From NCBI RefSeq assembly GCF_022682495.2, contig NC_071398.1, forward strand, positions 30,569,426-30,633,425: a stretch of 64,000 bases of DNA, written 5' to 3'. The notes below the pieces were generated by a model. The model worked only from the letters and a program-made list of their open reading frames with translations, was not told the origin of the DNA and made no database searches. This stretch comes from Desmodus rotundus. Lineage: Eukaryota > Chordata > Mammalia > Chiroptera > Phyllostomidae. Both the position numbers and the translations under genes were made by a program. Positions 1-11,246 of the stretch are shown here, piece by piece. Within the stretch, counting starts at the first letter, position 1; each line of letters starts with the position of its first letter.

Positions 1-1061
1 GGGACATAGGAACAACTAGATTCCAAGGCACACATGCTATAAGACACTCAAATAAAAGTAATATAATATAAAAATATAAACGACTGGTCCCTTGGAGCAT
101 CATGGAGATGCCCCTGCTCCACCTGTCAGGAGGATCTGGGTATGGGTGTCGTCCTCCTGGTAGGTAGGTTCTCACCCAGCACCCAGGCTGGCCTCACTGC
201 CCACTGGCCCTCCTGTTGGGTGACCACACTGGACATGGCTTGGCTGGGCTCAAGCCAGGAGCCCACTTGGACCCTGAGCAGGCTGCTGGCTCTCCTCAGG
301 ACCTAACACAAGCTTGTTCGCATTCACCCTGTGCTCTAGCATTCCCCTACCTTACAGTGGCTCCTGCCTGAACCCTGTGGGTATGGAAGCAGATTCCTTC
401 CACAGAAGATTCATGCTCCTCAAACTTCCTCCTTTGGTTGGCAGAGGGAGGGCTCATTGGGAGGGCTCTGTGGCCTCCAGCCATGAATCTCTCTGAGCCT
501 CATTTTTATCATCTGTAAAATGGGGAATAATATGCATTTCACATGGTTGTTACAAAGAATACTTAAGTTTGTGTGAGTGAAGCCCTTGACAAGGAGAAGG
601 GGCCAGTGAAGGGCTTTTGGGGGCTTTAGAATCAGCAGGACTTGGGCTTGAACCTGACCCCTCCACTTCCCTACCACACGATCCTGAGCGAGTCCCCCCC
701 CCCCCACTGCGAGTCTCTGTTTCTCCTTGCACAGAACGAGGCCCCCAGTGCTCTCCACAGCAGTGTCTGTTTTGTGCGTGTTGTTATTCACCGATGGTGG
801 TGCTCTTTAAAGAGGGTGTATGTTTGTCTGGCCAGCACAGCTTCCCTCCTCTAGAAATAGCACCTCAATTTCCCCCAGGACCCCACTTTCCTGAGCATGT
901 GGTCTTGGTCAGGGTGCTGGGTCCCCCACTGACCAAAGGCTGTGGTAATGCCAAGCTCAGCCACCAGAACTTTTTGCCTGGGAATCTGAATTATTTTGTC
1001 AAATGTATCTTAATACTCATACAAAAGTCCAAAGTAACCTTAAAGGTTTTTTATATTTTAT
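1..1061. other. CA5A intron 2 (part) with MIR remnants
   Basis: No exon is recognisable here. By position it lies 3' of CA5A exon 2 and should be intron 2. A MIR-like core is visible near 484-570, and a second tRNA-SINE-like piece lies near 630-730. A run of 12 C lies near 695-706. Open frames here have no recognisable family. Confidence 0.5.
484..620 (+). repeat. MIR SINE remnant
   Basis: Contains the MIR core wording 'gagcctcatttttatcatct' followed by 'gtaaaatggggaataat', the usual plus-sense 3' half of an old mammalian MIR. The flanks are too decayed to set exact ends. Confidence 0.6.
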
Positions 1062-1262
1062 GCCCTGGCTGGGGTGGCTCAGTGGATTGAGTGCCGGCCT
1101 GAGAATCAAAGGGCTGCGGGATCAATTCCCACTCGGGGCACATGCCTGGGTTGTGCACCAGGTCCCCAGTGGGGGGCGCTCAAGAGACAACCACACATTG
1201 ATATTTCTCTCCCTTTCTTTCTCCCTCTCTTCCCCTCTCTAAAAATAAATAAATAAATATTT
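1062..1262 (+). repeat. VES-type bat SINE, full length
   Basis: Starts GCCCTGGCTGGGGTGGCTCA (tRNA-like A box region) and has a B-box-like GGGATCAATTCCC. The body is CTCF-like (CCAGTGGGGGGCGC at 1166-1179), followed by a CT-rich stretch and an (AAAT)n tail. It is the best-preserved copy in the window and places the host among yangochiropteran bats. Confidence 0.93.
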
Positions 1263-2870
1263 TTTAAAAAGTTTTTATATTTTAAAACTTAAAAAAAAAC
1301 CTGTTATATAGGTATCAGACCCACAGCTACACGTAAAAATTGTATATGAGGATGCGAACTCATCTACATCCATGTCTGTTTTTCTTAACCTTATTAGACT
1401 AGTCACATAACTATTAACCAAGCAAAAGTTCAGGGACTGTTATTCTTTATTTAATCTTCTAAAGTTGCTGCATAAAATGTTTAAAAATAATACAAACCAT
1501 ATTAAACCTGCAAAGCCAATTTCATTTGCTCCTTGGGAATTTGAACTTGGAATAGACCAGCATGGGCAGAAAACAAAGTTGGTGTGCTGAGTAAACAAAC
1601 CCATAACCCCGCTCCCCGGAGCCTCGTGCTGGCCCAGTTCCTGTGCTTTCCAAGATCTGGGTGTCCAACTTTCTCTTCTCCTCTTTGAGCTTGGCTTAGC
1701 CTTTCAAGAAAATCTGCTTTGCTTATGTTGGCCAGAGTCGGGGTTCTTGGCCCTTGTACTCAAGGAGTCCCACCTGAGAAGTGTCCCTGAAGGCTACTGT
1801 GAAGACTGACCAATGACCATGAGCCCCAGGCATGTAGGTGGCTGCTCAAGAAACACAAACTCCCTCTCACCTGTGAGATGAGGAGAGAGGCCTGGAAAGG
1901 CTGAGCCAGGTTGTGCGTGAAGCACTTTGCTGGGTGCAAATGGGGGAAAAGGGCTCTCTGTCCCCTGCTGCAGCCACCCAGTCCATCAGTAGTGAGACAG
2001 GGGAGGTTGGGCCTTGCTTGGCACCCAGTCCCTCTGCCAGGGCTCCAAGAAGGCTAGCACGCACGGTTCAGGCTACCCTCATGGAGTACACTTCCCTGCC
2101 TGGGCAACAGGTAAATGAACAATATACGAGAACTAGCATGTCGAAGAAGGTAGGCCAGGGGCTGGGGGCTGTGTCAGGGGCCCCAGGATCCATGATTCTC
2201 TAGGAATCCCAGGACTCAGCACATAGAATGGACGCATGGGTCAGATTTATTACAGCGAGAGGGCCCAAGCCAAATCTGCAAAGGGAAAAGGCGCATGCGG
2301 CGATGCCTGGAGGAGACCAGGCCCCAGCTTCCAGTGCCCTCTCTGATGGGGTCACAGGGAAACGCTGCACCCCCAGCAAAGAGCTGTGACAACACGAGTG
2401 AAGTGTTGTCCACCAGGGACGCCTATAAGAGACTTGGTGCCCAAGGTTTTCCCTGGGGGCCGGTCATGTGGGCACCCTCTGCCTGGCATGTATGGACATT
2501 CTCCATGCCCAAAAGAAAACAGATGTTCCACATAAACAAGGTTGATGATGATACCGAAAGGGGCTGAGAAACACCAGCTGGGATGGAGCAGCCAATCCTG
2601 ACAAGTATCAGAGGAGAAGCCGATCTAAACTCCTCAGCATCCTGGAGAGGATTTAAGGAGGTGGTTCATATAAAGCCCATTCAGGGCACTGGGACCCAGT
2701 AAGGGACAGGGTCTTCTGGGGCCTTTCTCCCACCTCCCTGCCCACCTGTCACACAGCCCTCCACCACCATCGTCCCAGACAGCCTCCAGGTGGTCCCTGT
2801 TCTACCCCTGTCCTCCGGCCTGCCTCTTCCTCATAGAGGCTGGGCATTCACTTAAAACGTCAGCCAGGTT
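1263..2870. other. CA5A intron 2, no gene recognised
   Basis: Ordinary intronic DNA. I examined the minus strand for CA5A exon 3 (the part carrying the HFHWG zinc-ligand motif of carbonic anhydrases) and did not find it here or anywhere below 3626, so it should lie beyond base 1. Confidence 0.45.
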
Positions 2871-3097
2871 GCCCTGACTGGTGTGGCTCAGTTGAGCATC
2901 ATCCAGCAAAGCGAAGGGACACTGGTTCGATTCCCAGTTAGGGTACATGCCTGAGTTGCGGGTTTTAGTCCCTGGTTGGGGTGCACATGAGAGGCAACTG
3001 ATCGAAGATGTTTCTCTCTCACATAGATGTTTTTCTCTCTCTCTTTCTGCCTCCCCTCCCCAACTCTCTAAAAAGAAATAAGTATATAAAAACAAAA
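2871..3097 (+). repeat. VES-type SINE with target-site duplication
   Basis: VES head GCCCTGACTGGTGTGGCTCA, B box GGTTCGATTCCC and a CT-rich tail ending in an A-rich run. It is flanked by a 20-bp target-site duplication, 2850-2869 and 3098-3117, with one mismatch (acttaaaacgtcagccaggt). This fixes the insertion boundaries and shows L1-type insertion. Confidence 0.93.
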
Positions 3098-3625
3098 ACT
3101 TAAAACATCAGCCAGGTCAGTGTCTGTTGTCGGTCCGTCCCACCCTGTAAGAACAGACGGGGACCGGGCTCAGGGCTCCGGGTACCTCGCCCCAGTGCCA
3201 GCACCGTTTCCTCCCTGGTTCAGTGCAAGCCTCGCTGCCGCCACACCCCTCTCCTCTGCCCTGCTCTGTTGTTCTCCTCTGACGTGCAATACGGTTGTGT
3301 TTTTATTAGCTCAGTGTTTCTTCCTCCCCAGTTCCTGGAATGCAAACCATGAAGGAAGGGAATTAACTTTGTTAATAGTTTTGTCCCCAGTAAAACCATG
3401 TGAATGTAGATGATTGGCATTAGAATCTTTAAAGTAAGCGTCACTCCCCTGTCCCTGCAGAGAGCCTTCACGAATCCTTCCGGTTCCTGCCCCCACAGTG
3501 CTGTTCCTGGTCCCCAGACATCGTACTTAATTAAAGCTCTCATCCCCTTCTGTGCTAAGCCCATGACCCCACTCTTAGGATGTTACAGAAGGACAGAAAG
3601 GCTTCAGATCCCAATTTGGGCTCAC

Positions 3626-3823
3626 CTGACCCCTCGGTGGCGTCATCAAATTCCACCTGGAAGAGGTAGCCGGTGTTCCAGATGTGGAGGCAGGACGCAG
3701 CGTCGTAGGAGACCTGGAGAGGCTGAAGCCCGGGGTCGTAGACACTGTCCCTCCAGCGGATGTTGATGGGGGACTGCCGGGAGCCCCCTGGCATGGAGCC
3801 TGTGCCCTTCCAAAGAGGGTGCA
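3626..3823 (-). CDS. CA5A: Carbonic anhydrase VA, coding exon 2
   Basis: This 198-bp exon begins the catalytic domain of the mitochondrial alpha-carbonic anhydrase, which hydrates CO2 to bicarbonate for liver ureagenesis and gluconeogenesis. The translated exon contains [14 protein letters not shown], the RDSVYDP stretch, then SYDAASC and [13 protein letters not shown], the classic alpha-CA N-terminal signature. The acceptor reads tccacag before TGCACC at 3824-3825. The donor GTGAGC follows at 3625. The exon opens in phase 1 (the T of exon 1 joins TG to give Leu) and ends on the first base of a Gly codon, as expected for this family. The frame stays open into both introns, giving a 245-residue chance frame that should not be taken as the protein. 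The zinc-binding histidines lie in later exons outside the window. CA5B is the main alternative, but the presequence exon and the BANP neighbour favour CA5A. Confidence 0.95.
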
Positions 3824-4224
3824 CTGTGGACAGAGAGAAGAATAGTCGTGTAGAATAATAGTGGGTTGGCAAGTTCGTAGGACAGGGCTCCCGCTCAGGC
3901 CTCACAGCCTGGCACCCATCCTGCGCCCTATAGCAATGACCACTGCGCTCAGGGGAACAGCAGCCTGAAGCGCCCTGCAGGCACATCTGCCTCTCCTTTT
4001 CGGGGGACGGATGGATGGCAGCAGACCCAGAGCCGGGTGCTTGGCCTGGACCTTCGTCTGGTGTCCTTGTGAAGCAGGCCTCCTTCTGCTTTAATCCAGA
4101 TCTTTTCCAGTAGTGCCCAGTCTCCGTTGTCTGATCTCTCACCAAGCCCCTTGTGCCGCACAGACTGGGACTGTCTGACGGGAGGCAGCGCTCACACAGC
4201 AGGGAGCTCACAGCTGTCCTCGTG

Positions 4225-4424
4225 CTGGGTGCCCACCCTGTGGCCCGCGGGCGCCTGTGGCTCAGGAAGGCTCTGAATTCGGCCCAACACAAAATCGTAA
4301 ATTTACTTAAAACATTATGAGAATTTTTTTGTGATTACGTGTCGCGATGTATTTAATGTGTAGCCTAAGACAACTCTTCTCCTTCCAGTGTGGCCCAGAG
4401 ACGCCAGAAGGTTGGACACCCCTG
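4225..4424. mobile_element. Non-autonomous hAT-like DNA transposon remnant
   Basis: The left end resembles a GGGTGCCCACCCTGTGGCCC hAT terminus and the right end reads GGTTGGACACCCCTG, so the ends are roughly inverted. The interior is AT-rich. No matching 8-bp target duplication could be recognised, so the ends may be eroded. Confidence 0.55.
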
Positions 4425-5764
4425 AGTTAGACCCTCCCTGAAGGAAAACGGGGAATTAACACGGCTGCACGACCCTTAACACAGATGGAACACAGGACCT
4501 GCGAAGCACAGAGGCCGCCCTCCTCTGACTGGGGGCTCAGCTGGCCCCCAAGACGGAGATGCAAGGTGCGCAGAGTGGGGTCTTTAGGTTACATCTGTGA
4601 AACTTCATGAAGGGTGAAGGGGCTGCCAACCTCGAAACATCTGCGTTGAACACTGTCCCTGCCACCAAATAAGAGGGCACTGCCCATTGTGGCCTGCAAA
4701 GAGATGACGTTGCTTAAACCCTAAATAGGTTTCCAATGTTTGCTCAAGTTCTCCATGTGTCTACAGGCCAAAGCTGGTATCAGCAAAGTAAGTCTTGTAA
4801 CTAAAGCTGCTCTCTGATAGGAAGTGATAAAGGTAAAGTGTTCTATACTTTTTCCACCCTTCAGTAAATATTCATAGTGCTCTTCCTGTGGGACCAGCAT
4901 TGGCCCAAGTGCAGGGAGGGATGAGAGACACACTGAACAGATCCAGACGCCCCCCTGCCAGCTTGGAGCACAGCCCAGCTGGGGTGGGGGCGGGGGAGCC
5001 AAACCCAAGAAGTCCTGCAGACAAATGAGCAAGAAATGCCTATTTAATGTTTGAGAGCACGCAGTGGTGTGCTGCTGAAAGTTTAATAACTGGCTCAGCG
5101 CAGGATTAAGAAGCTCTGATGTGGAATGTTTGCTGATTACCACCACGAATACTCCCACTGTGGCTGATCTCAAGCTATTGCCGTGGGAGTCACGATCACA
5201 GAGTTCGTATGAAATGCCCACTGCTGGTAAAAGGCAGCTTCCACACACATGGAAATGTGGCCAGAGAACACAACTGAAATTGTTCCTAGAATTATTTCTG
5301 AACATTTTATAACTGACTTTTCTCTCTGGGCCAAACCACCAGTGATTCTCAATCATATTTAGTAGTAAACTTTCTTTTATTTCCCAAAATGAAATGTTTT
5401 GCCAAGTCCCAATACACAAAACACTGAGGAGAAGCGAGCTCCAGTCTTCTCTGTTGGGCAGAATGGGCCCCATTTACTGGGGGACGCTGAGATAACAGCG
5501 CCCTGGACTCCCGGTCAGCAGTTTGAGCACTGCCGCCCAGACCAATTCAGGCACTCGATGCAGTGGTTTTGTTACTCTGTGCAACGGTGTGGAGAGTGTG
5601 CTTTCTAAGAAGTACAAACGGAACCCCACTTACTGTGCCCCAACAGGGTAATGGTTAAACCAAGGGACGTGCACATGGTGGCCGGGAGTTCTCACGAGGC
5701 GTCGGGCGCTGGTCCAAGCCTCTCCGTGCCTCGCCTCATTTCATGCTTCCAGCGGTGCTGTGCG

Positions 5765-5860
5765 TGATGTCTCATCGCCCACCTTTTGCAGGTGAGGAAA
5801 CTGAGGCTCTGTGAGGTTAAGAAACTTGCCTGGGGGCACACAGCCACAAAGTGGTGGGGC
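5765..5860 (-). repeat. MIR SINE remnant
   Basis: Reverse-sense MIR core: 'gcaggtgaggaaactgaggc' followed by 'tctgtgaggttaagaaactt'. Confidence 0.65.
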
Positions 5861-6624
5861 CAAGATTCCATCCAAGTGGCCTGATGCTCCTCGTGGCTGT
5901 ACTAAGCACTAAGGAGGACAGCTGCTGAGAGACTATTGTGGCAACGTCTACCGTTAGGTAAAGAAAGAAAACCGAGGGGCAGATGAGCATGTACAGTGCA
6001 GCACTGTGTCGTTTTTTTCAAGTCGCACGGGTGTGTGGACAGGTTTCTCTGTGCGTGGGGAAAGTGTCAGAAGGCTGCACCGAAAACCACTCGTAGCAGC
6101 TGCCTCTGGGGACTGGGATCAGAGGCAGACAGGTCGGGGGGTCTTTCCACGTGAACGCATAGCTTCTGTTTGGTCTGAAATTTACAGGTAGGTCTGGGGT
6201 GGGGGCCTGAGGTTCCTCAATTCTAGCAAGCTCCCAGGAAGTGCTGTGGGTGCTAGTCTGAGGACCCCACACTAAGTGTGGGGCAATAAAAGGACCAGGT
6301 TAGGGCTGGGACAAGGCTTCCATTCCTGTCTTTTCTGGGTGGGGAGTTTGATGCGCGACTTTGGATTCCATCTCTGAGCCATGTCCTTGGGCTTCCTGCT
6401 CCCGGAGGCCTACTGCAGCTCCTGAATACCGCAGGCCTCTTAAAGCTTGAGCCTGGGCTTACCCCAGGCTGCTCGCCCTCACTTTCACAGGCCTGAGTTC
6501 TGGCCTAACAGGAACCCCAGGGGAGTCTGAGGTGCTTCTGTAAATCGCCCTGCGATTCTGAGACAGAGAGTTCAGCATTGTCCGCAGGTGTGGACCAACA
6601 GATTGATTGGATAGAGCTAATAAT

Positions 6625-6760
6625 GCTCATCGAAAGCCTGGGGTGTGCCAAGGCTTTCCACGCACATCAACTCATTTTCATGTGTCCCTGTGCGACACTC
6701 ATCCCATTTTACAGATGAGGAAACTGAGGTTTTGGGAGGTGAAGCAATGCCCAGATCTCA
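6625..6760 (-). repeat. MIR SINE remnant
   Basis: Reverse-sense MIR: 'ccattttacagatgaggaaa' and 'ctgaggttttgggaggtgaa', preceded by a degraded MIR 3' part. Confidence 0.65.
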
Positions 6761-7668
6761 TTGCAGACAAGTGTAAGTAGTGCCCAACCCCTGGAGCGAC
6801 TGGCTCTGGAGCCCATGGTCTTTCAACCACCCAGTCCTGGAGAGTGTGGAGCACCGTATGTGCCGTGTGTAATGCGCTCCCACGTATACTGCGCACCCAT
6901 GTTTTTGGTCCACACTTGCAGGAAAAAAATCTTTCATTTTAATTTTTTAATTCAATTATTTATTTATTTATATTTAGATACTTGGGTTTGGTATTATAAA
7001 GGAATTTTAGCATTTATTTTTTAACACGTTTTGGTACAAGAAATTTTGTGTAACAAATAATTACAAAACACAAGAACACCAGATACAAAGGTCAGGTACT
7101 AACCATGTGTAACATGCATCCTTATTTTCCCCTCAAAAAACTGCAGATTGTACATGGCAAAATATGGTGTTTATACCAGAAACCAACTTATCAGCCTTCA
7201 ACTCAGGCCCTTTGTTTGACAGAGGAAGAATCTGAGACTTAAGAAGAGAAAAGGATGAGTTCAAGTTCACAGAACATTAACTATGCCCATGCCAGAATGA
7301 GGCTGACGCAGACAGTCTCTGGACAGAGCTGGGTGGTAGTCTCCTTATTGCATGTTTGCTGAGAATGTCCTCTGCTGGAGGGGTTTGGGAGCTCTAATAA
7401 CGGGCTCGTTCGGTCCTTCTGGGCTGGATGTTTCATAGTAACAGCTTGGAGGAGGGGCACTGGGTACCTGTCTAGTTCCAAGCCCCTCATCCAACCAACC
7501 ACCCCAGGAGTGTGAGGTTAAAGGATTTGCCCAAGGTCACCCACGGGAAAAGAGCAGAAATCTGAACTCAAGCATGGCTCCAGACTGTTTTCTATTTTGA
7601 AAGACACCATACCATTAGACATCAAATTGCATTTGGGGAAATCGAGAATTCTAAGAAATTCTACTTAC

Positions 7669-7825
7669 AAGCATTATTCCTATTTTTCTGTGCACAGGAA
7701 ACCTGGGAGCATGGTCGCTCAGGCCTTAGTAGATGGCGTTGTAGGGTCCCCCACACCTGCTTGACCACGGCGGAGAAACCCAAGGACTTCAGGTGGTTCC
7801 TGCCCAGCAGCGGGGCCCTCAGCAT
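7669..7825 (-). CDS. CA5A: Carbonic anhydrase VA, coding exon 1 (mitochondrial presequence)
   Basis: A short first coding exon of 157 nt, 52 codons plus one base, starting at the ATG read from 7825 to 7823. The peptide opens MLRAPLLGRNHLKS and continues through QVWGTLQRHLLRPERPCS to KNRNNA. It is rich in Arg, Lys and Leu with no acidic residue until position 36, as expected of a cleaved matrix-targeting sequence. It aligns without gaps over its second half to the known CA5A leader (the VxQxW, RPxRxCSQxSCA and NN patterns). The donor GTAAGTAG follows immediately. The leftover T joins exon 2's TG to give Leu, so N-A-L-H-P-L-W reads through the junction. The human protein starts at the residues equivalent to the internal LGRN, so this start adds about five residues. 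Intron 1 of 3.8 kb separates it from exon 2. The 5' UTR and promoter lie at higher coordinates and were not resolved. Confidence 0.9.
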
Positions 7826-8704
7826 CTTGGGTCTGTCCCCGCAGAGCCCCGTGAAGAGAGGGTGATTTCTCCTACTGCCCTCACGCTGATCAGGACCACA
7901 GCGGAGTCGACTGCGCCCACCTGTTATTGTAAAAACTCACGCAAACCGTGAGCCCTGATGGTTAAATTTTAACCCGCCCCAGCTTCCAGGATGACACTCG
8001 GTTTACTTAGAGGTGTCCGTGACTTGTGGCCTTCACCATGGTCAGGTCCCTGGAGCCACCGTGCTTTGATCTGGTAAACAGCCGGGTCAGAGAGCCAGGG
8101 AGGCAGGCCTGCTGTGAGTCCAGGGGAGTTGGGGAGGGCACACCGGGGAGGGTGAAGGCCCTGCTCTTGGTCTGGACCTCTAGTTTGGAATGCACAGCTC
8201 TCCGGCCTCGGGCCGCTCCAGGCCAGGCACAAAGCCACGCTGTGTGTATGCACAGGAGCAGCAGGTTCACAAGTGCAGGGATAGGAATCAGCCAAAGCTG
8301 CGGGGTTGGTGGGGCACATGAGCAGCTGAACTCTCTGCCTAGGTCTCCTGGCAAAGCAGCCAGTCCCCACTGTCCATAAAACAGACAGCGTTTGATACAA
8401 ATTTGTTCTGCCCCAAGTAATCTGTCCTGGTTGGCTTAGACACTCCCAGGTTGTGGTGCTCCTTTCATGCACAAAACTGTCCACATTTGGTCAGTAAATT
8501 AGATGGTCCCCCTCATTATACAGCTTGTAATATTTGCGCATGCCAGACAACAAAAGAACTTACTTTGGACTTCACAGTATTTTATTCCACAGACACTTTT
8601 TACCCATGAGGTGGAGACTACAGGATTGGAGAAGTTTGTACTTTTTTTTTTTTGGTGGGGGGTTAAACTTGTAGGCTTCAAAGGGACAAAGGATATCATA
8701 ACTT
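7826..8704. other. Region upstream of CA5A: 5' UTR and promoter expected
   Basis: This should contain the CA5A 5' UTR and liver promoter on the minus strand. No TATA box or defined start site could be assigned. The open frames at 7969-8484 show no family resemblance. Confidence 0.3.
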
Positions 8705-8908
8705 TTAAAAAAATATTTTATTTATTTTTAGAGAGAGGAGAAGGGAGGGAGAAAGAGAGGAGAGAAACATCAGTGTGGTTACCTCTTTCGTGCCCCCTAT
8801 TGGGGACTTGGCCTATAACCCAGGCATGTGCCCTGACTGGAAATTGAACCATTGACCCTTTGGTTTGCAGGCCAGCACTCAATCCACTAAGCCACACCAG
8901 CCAGGGCT
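8705..8908 (-). repeat. VES-type SINE with perfect target duplication
   Basis: A reverse-strand VES ending CCACACCAGCCAGGGCT. It is flanked by an exact 14-bp duplication (ggatatcataactt) at 8691-8704 and 8909-8922. It carries a CTCF-like core on the minus strand (8790-8803). Confidence 0.95.
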
Positions 8909-9181
8909 GGATATCATAACTTAACATAGAATCCTAGGATCTTGGATCTGAAAAACCCACAGAACAGGGCTTCTGAAACTTGAGTCCACGTGTGGGCTCC
9001 CGGGAACCCAAGAATCCCATTGATTCCATGCATAATTGGTCTGTAGCTTTCATCCAATTCTTTGATGGACTCACAAATTCTATTGCCTTTGTTGCAATCA
9101 ACAAAAAAAATACAACTTGATCCGTGTGCTTTTCTTCCCACGGTGTCACTTTAGAGATATACCTACCCTTGGGTAGCTTGC

Positions 9182-9218
9182 TTCATTCATTCATTCATTC
9201 ATTCATTCATTCATTCAC
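9182..9218. repeat. (ATTC)n microsatellite
   Basis: About nine uninterrupted copies of TTCA/ATTC directly before a MIR remnant. Confidence 0.95.
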
Positions 9219-9224
9219 TTCTTC

Positions 9225-9320
9225 CTCTGTTTTATCATTTGTAAAGTGGGGAAATAACACTCCGCTGCATTGCTGTGAGGGTTGAATGAGTTGATATGAA
9301 TAAAGTGCTTAGAATGGAAC
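9225..9320 (+). repeat. MIR SINE remnant
   Basis: Plus-sense MIR 3' half: 'catttgtaaagtggggaaat', then 'gctgtgagggttgaatgagt' and 'taaagtgcttagaa'. Confidence 0.7.
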
Positions 9321-10408
9321 TACTGCTATTACTACACACCAAGCATCATGTTACAGGCCCAGGTGAGTACAGGCGTCCCCTGGCACGAGCAAACCAGTCA
9401 GCGGACACTAGCAGGTCCCCTTTCCTCTCAGCGGCACGTCCTCTGCCGTTCCAGGCTGCGCTGCCATCTTCAACCTGCCTACTTAAGGTAGATCGCATCA
9501 CTGGCCATCCCAGTGGGGCTGGCATCTCGCTATCTTCCATAGCCACATGGCAGGGCTCTGCTTTACTTAGAAAATATCATCACCCATCTCGTCCTGCACA
9601 TCCTTCACAGCTGACTTATGTATCATTTTAATCACTGTTAACAATAGAATTTGAAATCTCTGCCATTAAAATATATATAAAAGCCATACCCTGTACAAGC
9701 AGTTCAAAAGTGAAAAGTTTCTCTTTCCCAGAGTGAAGTACTGATTGCAGTTTCTTGTGGCTCTTTCTGGAAATTTCCATGCTACATAAGCTTAATTTCA
9801 GAGATGCATTCTGAGAAAAGGGTCATTAGGTAATTTTGTTGTGCAAACCGTAGAGCACTTACTCAAACCTGGGTGGTCCAGCCTGCTACTGTAATTGTGC
9901 GCATTCTGCTTTCATCCTGCAGGTGGCAGAGTGGGTTTGTTTGCACCAACATCACCACAAACACCAGGGAATGGTAGTGTGAGCCCTGAGCACTGAATTT
10001 TCTTTTTCTTTTTCTATTTATATTTTATTGATTATGCTATTACAGTTGTCCTGATTTTTCCCCCTTTGCCTTCCTCCACCTAGCACTGCCGACTCCCTCA
10101 GGCAACGCCCCCACCATTGTTTGTGTCCAGGGTCTTGCGTGTAAGTTCTTTGGCTTCTCCATTTCCTGTGCTGTACTTTACATCCCCATGGCTATTCTGT
10201 ACCTACCTATTTGTACTTCTTAATCCCTTCACCTCCTCGCCCATCCCCCCACAGCCCCCTCCCATCTAGTAACCCTCAAAATGTTCTTTGCATCCATGAT
10301 TCTGTCTCTGTTCTTCTTGTTTGCTTAGCTTGTTTTTTAGAATCAGTTGTTGGTAGATATGTATTTTTTTGCCATTTTATTATTCATAGTTTTGATCTTC
10401 TTTTTCTT

Positions 10409-11246
10409 AAGTAAGTCCCTTTGACATTTCATATAATAATGGTTTGGTGATGATGAATTCCTTTAGTTTTTTCCTTCTGGGAAGCTCTTTATTTGCCATT
10501 CAATCCTAAATGATAGCTTTGCTGGGTAGAGCCATCTTGGCTGTAGGTTCCTGCTTTTCATGACACTGAATATTTCTTGCCAATCCCTTCTAACCTGCAA
10601 AGTTTCCTTTGAGAAATCAGCTGACAGTCTTATGGAAACTCCTCTGTAGGTAATTAGCTTCTTTTCTCTTGCTGCCTTTAAAATTCTCTTTTTTATCTTT
10701 AACCTTTGGCATTCTAATTATGATATGTCTTAGAGTAGGCCTCTTTGCATCCATCTTGTTTGGGATTCTCTGTGCTTCCTGGACTTGCATGTCTATTTCC
10801 TTCTCCAAATTAGGGACGTTTTCTTTCATTATTTTTGCAAATAGATTTCCAATTTCTTGCTCTTTCTCTTCTGCTTCTGGCATCCCTGTGATGCGAATGT
10901 TGGACCTCTTGAAGTTGTCCCAGAGGCTGCTTTTACTTTCCTCATTTTTGTGATTCTTTTTTCATCTTCTTGTTCTGATTGGTTGTTTTTTGCTTCCTTT
11001 TGTTCCAAATCATTGATTTCATGCTCAGCTTCATCCACTCTGTTGTTTCCCTGTAAATTATTCTTTATTTCAATTAGTGTATCCTTCATTTGTGACTGGG
11101 TCTTTTTTTATGCTGTTGAGGTCCTCACTAAGTTCCTTGAGTATCCTTACAACCAGTGTTTTGAACTCTGCATCTGATGGATTTCTTATCTCTATTTCAT
11201 TTAGCTCTTTTTCTGGAGTTTTGATCTGGTCTTTCATTTTGACCAT
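10409..11246 (-). pseudogene. HAL1 copy 1 ORF1, broken
   Basis: Remnant of L1 ORF1p, the trimeric RNA-binding chaperone of L1 particles. The N-terminal piece opens MVKMKDQIKTPEKELNE. The middle reads NLFAKIMKENVPNLEKEID and VQEAQRIPNKMDAKRPT. The C-terminus recalls KEFIITKPLLYEM. The reading frame shifts several times, so no intact protein can be made. Confidence 0.8.

Larger units (their letters stand above)
3824..7668 (-). other. CA5A: CA5A intron 1
   Basis: The 3845-bp intron between the exon 1 donor (GTAAGT, 7663-7668) and the exon 2 acceptor (AG at 3824-3825). It holds a hAT-like remnant (4225-4424) and MIR pieces near 5.8 kb, 6.7 kb and 7.5 kb. No other exon is recognised. Confidence 0.85.

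Noticed and set aside
3555..4292. 245-codon minus-strand frame around CA5A exon 2
   Set aside because: Only 3626-3823 is exon, with clear splice sites on both sides. The rest is chance readthrough of introns.
7969..8484. 171-codon minus-strand frame upstream of CA5A
   Set aside because: No similarity to the CA5A leader or other families. The true exon 1 was found at 7669-7825.
9182..9218. Short regularly spaced repeat resembling an array
   Set aside because: It is a simple tetranucleotide microsatellite with no spacers, not CRISPR.
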